DNA from: a candidate division TA06 bacterium
GTDB taxonomy: Bacteria > Hydrothermota > DG-26 > E44-bin18
Assembly: GCA_004376575.1 (NCBI GenBank)
Contig: SOJN01000063.1
Coordinates: 1-52,992 of the forward strand
Length of the DNA: 52,992 nt
Reading direction: 5' to 3'
Part shown: positions 16,643 through 25,042 of the stretch, piece after piece
Position numbering within the stretch: position 1 is the stretch's first letter
Layout: each line of letters begins with the position of its first letter
Notes under the pieces: generated by a model
What the model was told of the DNA's origin: nothing
Database searches by the model: none
Seen by the model: only the letters and a program-made list of their open reading frames with translations
Translations under genes and position numbers: made by a program

Positions 16643-17458
16643 GTGCGTCTTCTCTTCATAGGCGATATCTTCGGAAGGCCCGGTCGCAAAATGGCTCAAG
16701 CTGCGGTTCCATTGATCAGGGAGAAGGAGTCAGTGGACCTTGTGGTGGCTAACGCGGAGAATGCCGCTGGGGGAAATGGGCTGACGAAAAAGGTTGTGGA
16801 GGAGCTTTATTCTGCGGGGATAGACTGTCTTACCAGTGGTAACCACCACTGGGATAAACGAGAGATACTCGAGTACGTGCAGGACGATGGAAGACTGCTA
16901 CGACCTCTCAACTACCCTCCGGGTACCCCTGGCCAGGGATCTGTCGTACTGAATCTTGATTCAGGCAGAACCTGCGGAATTGTGTCCCTGGTAGGCCGCC
17001 TGTTCATGAAATCTGTCGATTGCCCGTTCAGGGCCGCAGAGGAGGAAGCGGCAAGGATGATGAAGTTGACCAGCACCGTAGTCGTCGATTTCCATGCCGA
17101 AGCTACCGCGGAGAAACAAGCGCTGGGCCACTACATGGATGGAAAAGTCTCTGCAGTGCTGGGTACCCACACCCATGTCCAGACCGCGGACGAGAGGATT
17201 CTGCCCGGGGGAACAGCCTACATTACGGATGTGGGTATGACAGGTCCGTTCGACTCATGTATTGGCATAAGAAAGGACCAGGCGATCGAGAAGTTTCTCC
17301 GTCAGCTTCCAAGGAAGTTTGATGTGGCAAAGAGAGATGTTAGACTGAATGGTGTCATAATTGACCTGGGCGATGATGGGAAAGCCCGAGCAATAAGAAG
17401 ATTCGAAATGTGCTGGGACGAGGTTGTCAATGTCGGCGACGATAATAAGCGGGACTGA
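16643..17458 (+). CDS. ymdB: YmdB-family metallophosphoesterase
   Basis: About 271 residues of the TIGR00282/YmdB family. Metal-binding motifs are LFIGDIFGRPGR, NAENAAGGNG, SGNHHWD, DFHAEATAEKQALG and LGTHTHVQTAD. The Bacillus protein hydrolyses 2',3'-cyclic nucleotides and affects biofilm choice and RNase Y-dependent decay. GTG at 16643 is preferred because AAAGGTGAT lies just upstream and family members start right at the first beta strand. A TTG at 16604 would overlap rny. The rny-ymdB pairing supports a joint role in RNA metabolism. Confidence 0.93.
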   Translation: MRLLFIGDIFGRPGRKMAQAAVPLIREKESVDLVVANAENAAGGNGLTKKVVEELYSAGIDCLTSGNHHWDKREILEYVQDDGRLLRPLNYPPGTPGQGSVVLNLDSGRTCGIVSLVGRLFMKSVDCPFRAAEEEAARMMKLTSTVVVDFHAEATAEKQALGHYMDGKVSAVLGTHTHVQTADERILPGGTAYITDVGMTGPFDSCIGIRKDQAIEKFLRQLPRKFDVAKRDVRLNGVIIDLGDDGKARAIRRFEMCWDEVVNVGDDNKRD

Positions 17459-18344
17459 ACTGGCTCAAAGCCTGAGAAAAGAGATAAGTGTAGAGGCGGA
17501 GACACTCTCTCAAAGAGGGATAACACCCGGACTGGGAGTCGTACTGGTCGGCGATGATCCTGCCTCAATATCCTACGTTAGGGGGAAAGAGAAGGCATGC
17601 GCGCAGGTGGGCATCTATACTGAGACTTTGAGGATGGCTGCCGAGACCAGCCAGGAAACTGTTCTGGGAACTCTCGCAGAGATGAATCAGAACAGCAAGT
17701 TCCACGGTATTCTGGTTCAGCTTCCCTTACCCAGCCACATAGATGAGATGCGTGTCATCGAATCGATTCTGCCACTGAAAGATGTTGATGGATTCCATCC
17801 AGCAAATCTGGGGAGGCTGATGATAGGTAAGCCGAGATTCAAACCGGCAACCCCGGCAGGGATAGTTGAACTTCTGCTTCGCAGTGGGAACAGCCCGGAA
17901 GGGAAATCCGTGGTGATAGTTGGAAGGAGCAACATCGTTGGCAAGCCGCTTGCGAATCTTCTCATCCAGAAGTGTGAGGGCGGGAATGCCACAGTAACTA
18001 TCTGCCATACCAAGACTCAGAATTTGGGTTCATATACTTCCCGGGCTGACATACTGGTGGTTGCAGCCGGGAAGCCGAACACAGTTTCTGGCAGCATGAT
18101 AAAGTCAGGTGCTGTCGTAATTGACGTAGGCGTAAACCGCGTTCCAGACTCATCTAAGAAAAAAGGATACAGACTTGTCGGTGATGTGGATTTCGAATCT
18201 GCCAAGGAAGTTGCCAGAGCGATAACCCCTGTGCCGGGTGGAATAGGTCCGATGACAATTACCATGCTTCTTAAGAATACTGTACATGCAGCGAAACTGC
18301 AGGCAAGAGAACTGACCGAGACCAACAGCGAACGGAAAGAATAG
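17430..18344 (+). CDS. folD: Methylenetetrahydrofolate dehydrogenase/cyclohydrolase
   Basis: About 304 residues. FolD interconverts methylene-, methenyl- and formyl-tetrahydrofolate. Motifs: SYVRGKEKACAQVGI (catalytic lysine), VQLPLPSHID, DVDGFHPANLGRL, ATPAGIVELL, GRSNIVGKPLANLL (nucleotide binding), VTICHTKT, VIDVGVNRV and TPVPGGIGPMT. The ATG at 17430 follows GGGACGAGG by six bases. The gene overlaps the end of ymdB by 29 bases, which implies translational coupling. Length is normal. Confidence 0.96.
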   Translation: MSATIISGTELAQSLRKEISVEAETLSQRGITPGLGVVLVGDDPASISYVRGKEKACAQVGIYTETLRMAAETSQETVLGTLAEMNQNSKFHGILVQLPLPSHIDEMRVIESILPLKDVDGFHPANLGRLMIGKPRFKPATPAGIVELLLRSGNSPEGKSVVIVGRSNIVGKPLANLLIQKCEGGNATVTICHTKTQNLGSYTSRADILVVAAGKPNTVSGSMIKSGAVVIDVGVNRVPDSSKKKGYRLVGDVDFESAKEVARAITPVPGGIGPMTITMLLKNTVHAAKLQARELTETNSERKE

Positions 18345-18386
18345 ACGGTATTGCAGTATAAAGATGGTATTTTCGAGGGGTGTCTT

Positions 18387-19589
18387 TTGGGTGCTGAGAA
18401 GGTCTACAAGGTAAGTGAGATAACCAGGCAGCTCAGGAGTCTGCTTGAAGACGCCTTCCCCGAGGTTTGGGTGGTGGGTGAAGTGAGCAATTTCAAACCA
18501 CATTCTTCTGGTCATATCTACTTCTCCCTGAAAGATGAGGCTAGTGAACTGAAATGTGTCATGTTCAGGAGAGACGCAGAGTCCTTGAGCTTCACCCCTA
18601 TTGATGGCATGAAGGTGAAGTCGTTAGGCCGCATAACAGTATATGAGAAGAGGGGTTTCTACCAGTTGCAGGTTCTCTTCCTCATGCCTGCTGGGGTTGG
18701 AGAGCTGGCCCTGGCCTTCGAAAAGATGAAGGCGAGGCTCCAGGCAGAGGGCCTCTTTGATGAGGAAAAGAAGAAGAGTCTGCCTCCGTTTCCTGCCCGC
18801 ATCGGTGTGGTAACCTCTTCCACAGGTGCTGCCCTGAGAGACATATTGAACATCCTCAGGAGAAGGTGGCCCTTCCTGACAGTCGTTCTCCGCCCAGCAA
18901 GAGTGCAGGGGGAGGGTGCATCAGCGGACATTGCAGAGGCAATTGACGATCTGAATGAGTACGGAGAAGTGGACCTGATCATAGTGGGGAGAGGAGGAGG
19001 TTCAATAGAAGACCTCTGGGCATTCAACGAGGAAGTTGTGGCAAGAGCCATTAACCGATCAACGAAACCTGTTGTCTCTGCTGTTGGTCATGAGGTAGAC
19101 TATACGATTGCCGATTTCGTTGCTGACCTGAGAGCCCCCACTCCTTCGGCAGCCGCAGAAATAGTCGTCCCGAACAAACGGGAGATCCTCTCGCAACTGG
19201 ATAGTCTTGTCAAAAGAGGCACGCGAGCCTCTTTTGCACGGATTAGTGACCTGAAAAGGAAACTCCAGGCACTGGCCAGAAGTTATGGATTGAGGAGGCC
19301 TCAGGATTTGGTCATGGAGAGCTGGCAGAGTCTGGATGAACTACAGAGGAGAGGTTCCACGGCCATCAGACACCGGCTTGAGATTCTGGGCGGGAAGATC
19401 TCCGCACTGGAGGCGAGGTTGAAAAGTGCCGGACCTGAAGCGACCCTTTCCAGAGGCTACTGCATATGCCTCAAACTTCCACAGAAGGAATTGGTGAGAA
19501 ATTCCTCAGTACTGAGCAAGAGCGATGGTGTCTCTTTGAAATTCGCTGAGGGGAGCGCGAAATGTATTGTTGAAGAGGTGGGGGCCTGA
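18387..19589 (+). CDS. xseA: Exodeoxyribonuclease VII large subunit
   Basis: About 400 residues. The N-terminal OB-fold (WVVGEVSNFKPHSSGHIYFSLKD) precedes the catalytic core with RIGVVTSSTGAALRDI, VGRGGGSIEDLWAFNEE and SAVGHEVDYTIADFVADLRAPTPSAAAE, and a helical C-terminus ends in the conserved SRGYCICL region. With XseB it degrades single-stranded DNA. The TTG at 18387 behind GAGGGGTG is preferred. The TTG at 18351 would add 12 residues not found in the family. Confidence 0.94.
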   Translation: MGAEKVYKVSEITRQLRSLLEDAFPEVWVVGEVSNFKPHSSGHIYFSLKDEASELKCVMFRRDAESLSFTPIDGMKVKSLGRITVYEKRGFYQLQVLFLMPAGVGELALAFEKMKARLQAEGLFDEEKKKSLPPFPARIGVVTSSTGAALRDILNILRRRWPFLTVVLRPARVQGEGASADIAEAIDDLNEYGEVDLIIVGRGGGSIEDLWAFNEEVVARAINRSTKPVVSAVGHEVDYTIADFVADLRAPTPSAAAEIVVPNKREILSQLDSLVKRGTRASFARISDLKRKLQALARSYGLRRPQDLVMESWQSLDELQRRGSTAIRHRLEILGGKISALEARLKSAGPEATLSRGYCICLKLPQKELVRNSSVLSKSDGVSLKFAEGSAKCIVEEVGA

Positions 19590-19592
19590 GAA

Positions 19593-19826
19593 ATGCGCGA
19601 TTTGACCTTTGAAGATGCAATGAACAGGCTGGAGGAGATCGTTGCAGAAATAGAGTCCGGGGAAGTTGGTCTTGACCGCTCGATAGAGCTGTGCGAGGAA
19701 GCGTCCAGACTGGTGAAAACTCTGAAGAAAAGGCTGACCGATGCGGAGCTAAAGGTGAAAGAACTGACAAGGGATGAACAGGGCGAACTGAAGGTTGATG
19801 AAGAAAAGGAGGAGGGGGGGTGTTAG
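19593..19826 (+). CDS. xseB: Exodeoxyribonuclease VII small subunit
   Basis: 77 residues with the XseB signature TFEDAMNRLEEIVAEIESGEVGLDRSIELCEEA, followed by a charged C-terminus. Several XseB copies bind one XseA to form the nuclease. The ATG lies three bases after xseA, and the gene overlaps the following DUF212 gene, so the three are co-translated. Confidence 0.95.
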   Translation: MRDLTFEDAMNRLEEIVAEIESGEVGLDRSIELCEEASRLVKTLKKRLTDAELKVKELTRDEQGELKVDEEKEEGGC

Positions 19827-20260
19827 CCTTCTACGACCAGTACAGGGCCATCATCCTTCCCATCGTGTGTGGTCTGGTTGCTCAACTTTCAAAAGTTGTC
19901 AGCTTCTATATCAGAGAGAGAAGGATCAATCTGAAGAGAATGACTGAACCTGGAGGGATGCCCAGTTCACATTCTGCAGCCATAGTTGCTCTGTGTACTG
20001 TGGTCGGGTTTGAAAATGGGATTAATTCGACGGTGTTTGCAGTCACTTTTCTTTTGAGTCTGGTTATAATGTATGAGGCTGCCGGTGTACGGCGAGCGGC
20101 AGGGGAACAGGCGGAAGTGCTCAACAGGATTGTTGATGAGTTCTTTAGAGACAGGAAAGTATCAGAGGGGAAGGTCAAGCAGTTGCTGGGGCATACGCCT
20201 TTTGAGGTTCTGGCAGGGGCCGCAATCGGTTTTATTGCGGGATTCCTGTTCGGGAGATAG
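19820..20260 (+). CDS. Divergent PAP2 family (DUF212) membrane protein
   Basis: 146 residues, a small integral membrane protein of the YuiD/DUF212 family, distant relatives of PAP2 phosphatases. Signature segments are GGMPSSHSAAIVAL and MYEAAGVRRAAGEQAEVLN, with three or four hydrophobic helices (for example VFAVTFLLSLVIMY and VLAGAAIGFIAGFLFG). Phosphatase activity is presumed from the family and has not been shown generally. In this position, just before dxs, an isoprenoid-phosphate substrate is attractive but unproven. GTG start at 19820 within the G-rich ribosome site. Confidence 0.88.
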   Translation: MLAFYDQYRAIILPIVCGLVAQLSKVVSFYIRERRINLKRMTEPGGMPSSHSAAIVALCTVVGFENGINSTVFAVTFLLSLVIMYEAAGVRRAAGEQAEVLNRIVDEFFRDRKVSEGKVKQLLGHTPFEVLAGAAIGFIAGFLFGR

Positions 20261-20269
20261 GGAGAAGTT

Positions 20270-22180
20270 TTGTCCATTCTTGAAAAGATAGAGTCGCCAG
20301 CAGACCTGCGCGAATTGAAGATGGGCGACTTGAAGAAGCTGGCAGGAGAAATCCGTGCCGAAATCATTGACATAGTGAGCAGAAATGGCGGCCACCTCGC
20401 GCCGAATCTTGGTGTTGTCGAATTGACCCTCGCTCTCCATTATGTGTTCGACGCACCCCGGGACAAGCTCATCTGGGATGTTGGGCACCAATCGTACACT
20501 CACAAGATTGTCACGGGAAGAAGAGAGCAGTTTCACACCTTGAGGACCCTGAACGGCATAAGCGGTTTTCCCAGAAGAGATGAGAGTCACTTCGACGTTT
20601 TCGGCACCGGCCATTCTTCGACCTCCATATCCGCATCGCTCGGTCTTGCTGCTGCCAGAGACCTTAAGGGAGAAGATTTCAGAGTGATTGCTGTCATAGG
20701 AGACGGCGCTCTCACTGCAGGAATGGCCTTTGAGGGCTTAAATCAGGCGGGTCATCTGAAGAAGGATTTGGTTGTTATACTGAACGATAACGAGATGTCG
20801 ATCTCTGAAAATGTGGGAGCACTCTCTGAATACCTTACGAGGATAACCATGTATCCCATATACAACAGGATTAAGGATGATGTGTGGGAGCTTTTGGGTA
20901 AGCTGCCAAAGGGGTTGAGTTCAAGGGCAAGGGATGCCGCAAGGAGGATAGCTGAAGGTCTTAAGAACCTGGCTGTCCCTTCGATACTGTTCGAAGAACT
21001 GGGGTTCAGATATGTTGGTCCTCTGGATGGACACAACATGGAGGAACTAATAACCACGCTCAACTCAGTCAAAAGGCTCAAAGGGCCAATACTGGTGCAT
21101 GTCCTGACCCAGAAAGGGAGAGGTTATTCCTATGCCGAGGAGAATCCAACAAGATTCCACGGTCTGGGCTCTTTCGATGTTGAGACCGGCCTTTCCAAGC
21201 CTTCCGATGCCCCCCCTGACTACACAGATGTGTTTGGCAGAACACTTGTAAAACTCGGAATGAAGGACAAAAGAGTTGTGGCAATAACTGGTGGGATGAG
21301 GGAAGGGACCGGCTTGCGCTATTTCGCGGACAGGATACCTGACAGGTTTTTTGATGTGGGCATTGCAGAGCAGCATGCTGTCACATTCGCCTGCAGCATG
21401 GCCCTTGCGGGTCTCAGACCTGTCGCTGCCATATACTCCACATTCCTCCAGAGGGCGTTTGACCAGGTGCTGCACGATGTCTGCCTGCAGAACTCTCCCG
21501 TTGTGTTCTGCATGGACAGGAGTGGTATTGTGGGCGAAGACGGACCCACGCATCACGGCACCTTTGACCTCTCCTACCTGAGGCTGATACCGAATATGAT
21601 CATAATGGCGCCCAAAGACGAGAACGAGCTGAGGAACATGCTTTTGACTGGAATATCGTACACAAAAGGTCCTGTTGCCATAAGATATCCGAAAGGTGCC
21701 GGCGTTGGGGTCAGACTGGAGAAGGAGATAAAGGTGCTCCCCATGGGCAAGGCTGAAACCTTGAAGAAGGGTAAGGATGTCGCCATCCTGGCCATCGGCT
21801 CGATGGTTTACCCCTGCCTTGAGGCTGCAAAACTTCTGAAGTTGGCGAAAATAGACGCAGCTGTTATCAATGCACGGTTTGCTCAGCCGATTGATGAGGC
21901 TCTGGTCAAGACTGTGGCCAAGAAAACAGGCAAGATCGTCACTGTTGAGGAGAATGTGCTCAGGGGAGGTTTTGGTTCAGGCGTAATTGAAATCCTGGAG
22001 GACCTGGATTTAAGCGACGTGAGAGTTCTCCGCTTGGGGCTTCCCAATCAGTTCGTGGAGCACGGATCACGAGACAAGCTGCTGGACATCTGCAGCCTGA
22101 CCGCACAAAAGATTGCAGACAGGATTGCGAATCACTTCTTCTCCCAAAAAGGCAAACGTAAGAGAAAAACGAAAGCCTGA
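20270..22180 (+). CDS. dxs: 1-Deoxy-D-xylulose-5-phosphate synthase
   Basis: 636 residues. DXS condenses pyruvate with glyceraldehyde 3-phosphate using thiamine diphosphate, the first step of the MEP isoprenoid pathway. Motifs: GGHLAPNLGVVELT, DVGHQSYTHKI, GDGALTAGMAFEGLNQAG (ThDP/Mg), NDNEMSISENVGALS, GIAEQHAVTFACSMA (catalytic Glu) and DRSGIVGEDGPTHHG. The start is TTG at 20270 behind GGAGAA. The basic tail (KGKRKRKTKA) is an unusual short extension. It could supply undecaprenyl carrier for the downstream cell-wall genes. Confidence 0.97.
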   Translation: MSILEKIESPADLRELKMGDLKKLAGEIRAEIIDIVSRNGGHLAPNLGVVELTLALHYVFDAPRDKLIWDVGHQSYTHKIVTGRREQFHTLRTLNGISGFPRRDESHFDVFGTGHSSTSISASLGLAAARDLKGEDFRVIAVIGDGALTAGMAFEGLNQAGHLKKDLVVILNDNEMSISENVGALSEYLTRITMYPIYNRIKDDVWELLGKLPKGLSSRARDAARRIAEGLKNLAVPSILFEELGFRYVGPLDGHNMEELITTLNSVKRLKGPILVHVLTQKGRGYSYAEENPTRFHGLGSFDVETGLSKPSDAPPDYTDVFGRTLVKLGMKDKRVVAITGGMREGTGLRYFADRIPDRFFDVGIAEQHAVTFACSMALAGLRPVAAIYSTFLQRAFDQVLHDVCLQNSPVVFCMDRSGIVGEDGPTHHGTFDLSYLRLIPNMIIMAPKDENELRNMLLTGISYTKGPVAIRYPKGAGVGVRLEKEIKVLPMGKAETLKKGKDVAILAIGSMVYPCLEAAKLLKLAKIDAAVINARFAQPIDEALVKTVAKKTGKIVTVEENVLRGGFGSGVIEILEDLDLSDVRVLRLGLPNQFVEHGSRDKLLDICSLTAQKIADRIANHFFSQKGKRKRKTKA

Positions 22181-22195
22181 GAGAGTCTGGAAAAA

Positions 22196-23143
22196 GTGAA
22201 AGTTGGCGTCATAGGCGTGGGCTATCTGGGTAAACACCACGCTCGAATCTATTCTGAGATTGAGCGCGCACAACTTGTTGGAGTGAGTGACATAGACGAG
22301 GGGCGCGGAAAAGAGATTGCCTCCACCTACGGTACTCAATTCTTTTCAGAGCCTGCAGACCTTCTCGAAAGAGTGGATGCTGCAAGCATAGCAGTGCCTT
22401 CCAAGCACCACTATACTCTGGCAAAAGAAGCACTTTCAAAGAGGGTTCACACTCTCGTGGAGAAACCGATAGCCTGTAGTGTAGAGGAGGCCAGTTCTCT
22501 TGTTGAGCTTGCCAGGAAGAATGGGACAAGGCTCTATGTCGGTCACACGGAGAGATTCAGTCCACCAATCGTGGCGCTGAGAGAGAGGATAAGCTGTCCC
22601 CTTTTCATAGAGTGCCACAGGCTTGCAAGTTTCAGGCAGAGAGGAACTGATATCGCCGTGGTCCTCGATCTGATGATTCATGACATAGACATGGTTCTCT
22701 GGTTGGTCAGGTCTCCACTGGAGAAGGTTGATGCTGTGGGCATACCTGTACTCACTGAGCATGAGGACATAGCAAATGCTCGAATGGAGTTTGCCAGCGG
22801 CTGCATTGCTAATCTAACTGCCAGCCGTGTTTCAAAGGGAAATCTGAGAAAGATCAGAATATTTCAGAAGAATGAGTACATTTCGATTAACTCTCCGGGC
22901 AAGAGTGTGGAGATCTACACAAGACTCCTGGGTGAAGATGGGAGGCCTCAGGTGAGAAGGGAAGAGGTTGAGGTGGGTGGAGATGAACCGCTCAGGGCCG
23001 AATTGGAGGCTTTCCTTGAGGAGATTGGTGAACAGGAGAAGACGAATCTGGCTACAGGGGAGGAAGGGAGAGATGCCCTGGTGGTGGCCTTCAAGATTCT
23101 CCAGTTGATCAGAGAAAGGAGAGCCAGGATAGGAATAGAGTGA
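22196..23143 (+). CDS. Gfo/Idh/MocA oxidoreductase, possible GnnA
   Basis: 315 residues. An N-terminal Rossmann domain (VGVIGVGYLGKHHARIYSEI, EKPIACSVEEA with the conserved EKP) is followed by the C-terminal Gfo/Idh/MocA beta-sheet domain (DLMIHDIDMVLWLV). It binds NAD(P) and oxidises or reduces a sugar-type substrate. It lies directly before lpxB. In several diderms a homologue in this position, GnnA, oxidises the 3-OH of UDP-GlcNAc, which GnnB then aminates to make diamino-sugar lipid A. No GnnB aminotransferase is in the window, so this role is a hypothesis. Confidence 0.85.
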   Translation: MKVGVIGVGYLGKHHARIYSEIERAQLVGVSDIDEGRGKEIASTYGTQFFSEPADLLERVDAASIAVPSKHHYTLAKEALSKRVHTLVEKPIACSVEEASSLVELARKNGTRLYVGHTERFSPPIVALRERISCPLFIECHRLASFRQRGTDIAVVLDLMIHDIDMVLWLVRSPLEKVDAVGIPVLTEHEDIANARMEFASGCIANLTASRVSKGNLRKIRIFQKNEYISINSPGKSVEIYTRLLGEDGRPQVRREEVEVGGDEPLRAELEAFLEEIGEQEKTNLATGEEGRDALVVAFKILQLIRERRARIGIE

Positions 23144-23151
23144 CCATCTAA

Positions 23152-23216
23152 GTCCTTCGATTCATAAATTCGATGACGAATTCATTCACTCAGGACAAGT
23201 GCTGAGTGAGCAACCT
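23152..23216 (+). repeat. 65-bp dispersed element, copy 1
   Basis: GTCCTTCGATTCAT at the left end and GTGAGCAACCT at the right. It matches 51587-51651 at 60 of 65 positions. It contains two small inverted repeats, CACTCAG/CTGAGTG and AATTCG/CGAATT. It fills most of the gap between the Gfo/Idh gene and lpxB. Confidence 0.85.
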
Positions 23217-23273
23217 ATTGAAGCACTAAGTCCAGACGCCCGTTTTGTACCCCAAGCAGTTGGTCAAGAGATC

Positions 23274-24434
23274 ATGAGTTCAAAAAGAGTCCTCATAGTT
23301 GCCGGCGAGGCATCCGGAGACATGCACGCTGCGAATCTGGTCAGGGAACTGAAGAAGCTTGAACCCGAGTTCTCGTTTTTCGGAATAGGCGGTTCCAGGA
23401 TGGAAAATGCAGGCGTAGAACTTCTGAGGCGGACCGAGGAACTGTCGGTTGTTGGGTTTAGTGAGGTACTTTCCAAGCTGGGGGCGATAAGGGGAGCAAT
23501 GTCTCACCTTTTCAGAGAAACCTCCAGACGAAGGCCGCATATGGCTGTGCTTGTAGACTATCCGGGGTTCAATCTGAGATTTGCCAGACTGATAAGAGGT
23601 TCGATCCCGAAGATTTTCTACTACATTGGTCCGCAGGTCTGGGCCTGGGGCGGTTGGAGGACCAGGTCTGTGTCCCTTTTGTTTGATGGTCTCATATCTG
23701 TGATTCCCTTTGAATGTGACCTGTATGAAGGGACACGACTGGAGTGTCACTTCGTTGGACACCCCATCCTCGATCTGGTGAATCCGAAGGTTTCAAAAGA
23801 AGATTTCCGTTCTGAGTGCTGTTCCAGAAGTGGTCCGCTCATAGGCATGGTGCCGGGGTCGCGGAAGGAAGAAGTGAGGAGGATACTGCCTATCATGCTT
23901 CGCTGTGCGAAGATGATAAGAGAGAAGAAGAAGGAAACCTGCTTCGCCATTGGAGTGGCAGAGACTATCGACACGGGATTTGTCAGATCTCTGTGCGAGA
24001 AGATTTTCGAAGACGTTTTAGTCCTCGAGGGGAAGACATATGAGGTGATGCAGGCCTCTGATTTGCTGATGGTTGCATCCGGCACTGCAACGCTTGAGGC
24101 TGCAATACTGGGCATTCCCATGTTTATCATCTACAAGACTTCTCCTCTAACCTGGGCACTGGCAAAAGCGCTTATTAAGGTCAGGTCTGTGGGACTTGTC
24201 AATATCATAGCGGGACGAAGGATCGTTCCCGAGTTCATACAGTTTCAAGCGACTCCGAGAAAGATATGTGATCAGATTCTTTTTCTCCTTTCAAACCGTG
24301 AACGTATGGAAGAGACGAAGAAGGCCCTCTCTGAGGTGCGTTCACGTCTAGGAAGTCCTGGCGCAAGCAGGCGGGCTGCGGAGATCATTCTCGACCTTTC
24401 GGAGAAGAGATGCAACTTGAGCGCTTCAAGATAA
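23274..24434 (+). CDS. lpxB: Lipid-A-disaccharide synthase
   Basis: About 386 residues. LpxB joins UDP-diacylglucosamine and lipid X. Motifs: VLIVAGEASGDMHAANLVREL at the start, FFGIGGSRMENAG, VLVDYPGFNLRFA, YYIGPQVWAWGG, GHPILDLV, LIGMVPGSRKEEVRRILPIML and LLMVASGTATLEAAILGIPM. The ATG at 23274 is chosen because the family motif begins seven residues later. The longer frame from 23199 would translate the 65-bp repeat and add 25 unrelated residues. It overlaps the next gene by 25 bases. Confidence 0.95.
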   Translation: MSSKRVLIVAGEASGDMHAANLVRELKKLEPEFSFFGIGGSRMENAGVELLRRTEELSVVGFSEVLSKLGAIRGAMSHLFRETSRRRPHMAVLVDYPGFNLRFARLIRGSIPKIFYYIGPQVWAWGGWRTRSVSLLFDGLISVIPFECDLYEGTRLECHFVGHPILDLVNPKVSKEDFRSECCSRSGPLIGMVPGSRKEEVRRILPIMLRCAKMIREKKKETCFAIGVAETIDTGFVRSLCEKIFEDVLVLEGKTYEVMQASDLLMVASGTATLEAAILGIPMFIIYKTSPLTWALAKALIKVRSVGLVNIIAGRRIVPEFIQFQATPRKICDQILFLLSNRERMEETKKALSEVRSRLGSPGASRRAAEIILDLSEKRCNLSASR

Positions 24435-25039
24435 ACGCTGCTGCGGTGCTGGGCAGCCTCTTTGTGCTGGTTCTCGGCCGAACCCTGAGAACAAAAAAGG
24501 CGGGTAGGAAAGACCCCGGCCGTTGTGTCATATACGCATTCTGGCACGGCAGAATGATAGTTCCTCTATTCACTCACAGGGGGAGACGAATAAGCATACT
24601 GATAAGTCAGCACACAGACGGTGAAATTGCCTCAAAGGTTGCCAGGATTCTTGGATACGACCCTGTGAGGGGATCGACAACAAGGGGAGGAGCGAAAGCT
24701 TTCAGACAGATGTTGAGGAAGGCGAGAGCAGGCAGATGCCTTGCAGTCGCTTCAGATGGCCCGCGCGGTCCAAGGTGCGTATTCCAGCCCGGAGTAGTCA
24801 AGCTCGCGCAACTGACCGGTCTCCCCATTCTACCTGTGGGAATTGGGGTCGAGCGGAAGAAAGTTCTCTCGTCCTGGGATAGGTTTGTCATTCCGGCGCC
24901 TTTCTCGCGCTGCGTCGTTGTATATGGGGATCCAATTCACGTCAACAAAAGGGATGATGTATCGACGGTGACGAGTGTTGCAGGAAAGGAGCTGGCAGAG
25001 CTGTCGGAAACCGCAAACAGTTACTTTCTCACGAGGTGA
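24410..25039 (+). CDS. DUF374 (LpxJ-like) lipid A acyltransferase
   Basis: 209 residues of the DUF374 family. Motifs: CVIYAFWHGRMIVPL (catalytic-type H), ISQHTDGEIASKVARILGYD, RGSTTRGGAKAFRQM, ASDGPRGPRCVFQPGVVKLA and a C-terminal VYGDPIHV. The epsilon-proteobacterial LpxJ, a secondary acyltransferase for lipid A, belongs to this family and can act before Kdo addition. Its place between lpxB and waaA, overlapping lpxB, suits that role. No LpxL-type acyltransferase is seen in the window. The exact substrate is inferred. Confidence 0.85.
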   Translation: MQLERFKINAAAVLGSLFVLVLGRTLRTKKAGRKDPGRCVIYAFWHGRMIVPLFTHRGRRISILISQHTDGEIASKVARILGYDPVRGSTTRGGAKAFRQMLRKARAGRCLAVASDGPRGPRCVFQPGVVKLAQLTGLPILPVGIGVERKKVLSSWDRFVIPAPFSRCVVVYGDPIHVNKRDDVSTVTSVAGKELAELSETANSYFLTR

Positions 25040-25042
25040 ATC

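Noticed and set aside
23199-23273. 25-residue N-terminal extension of lpxB
   Set aside because: It translates the 65-bp repeat, while the family start is at 23274.
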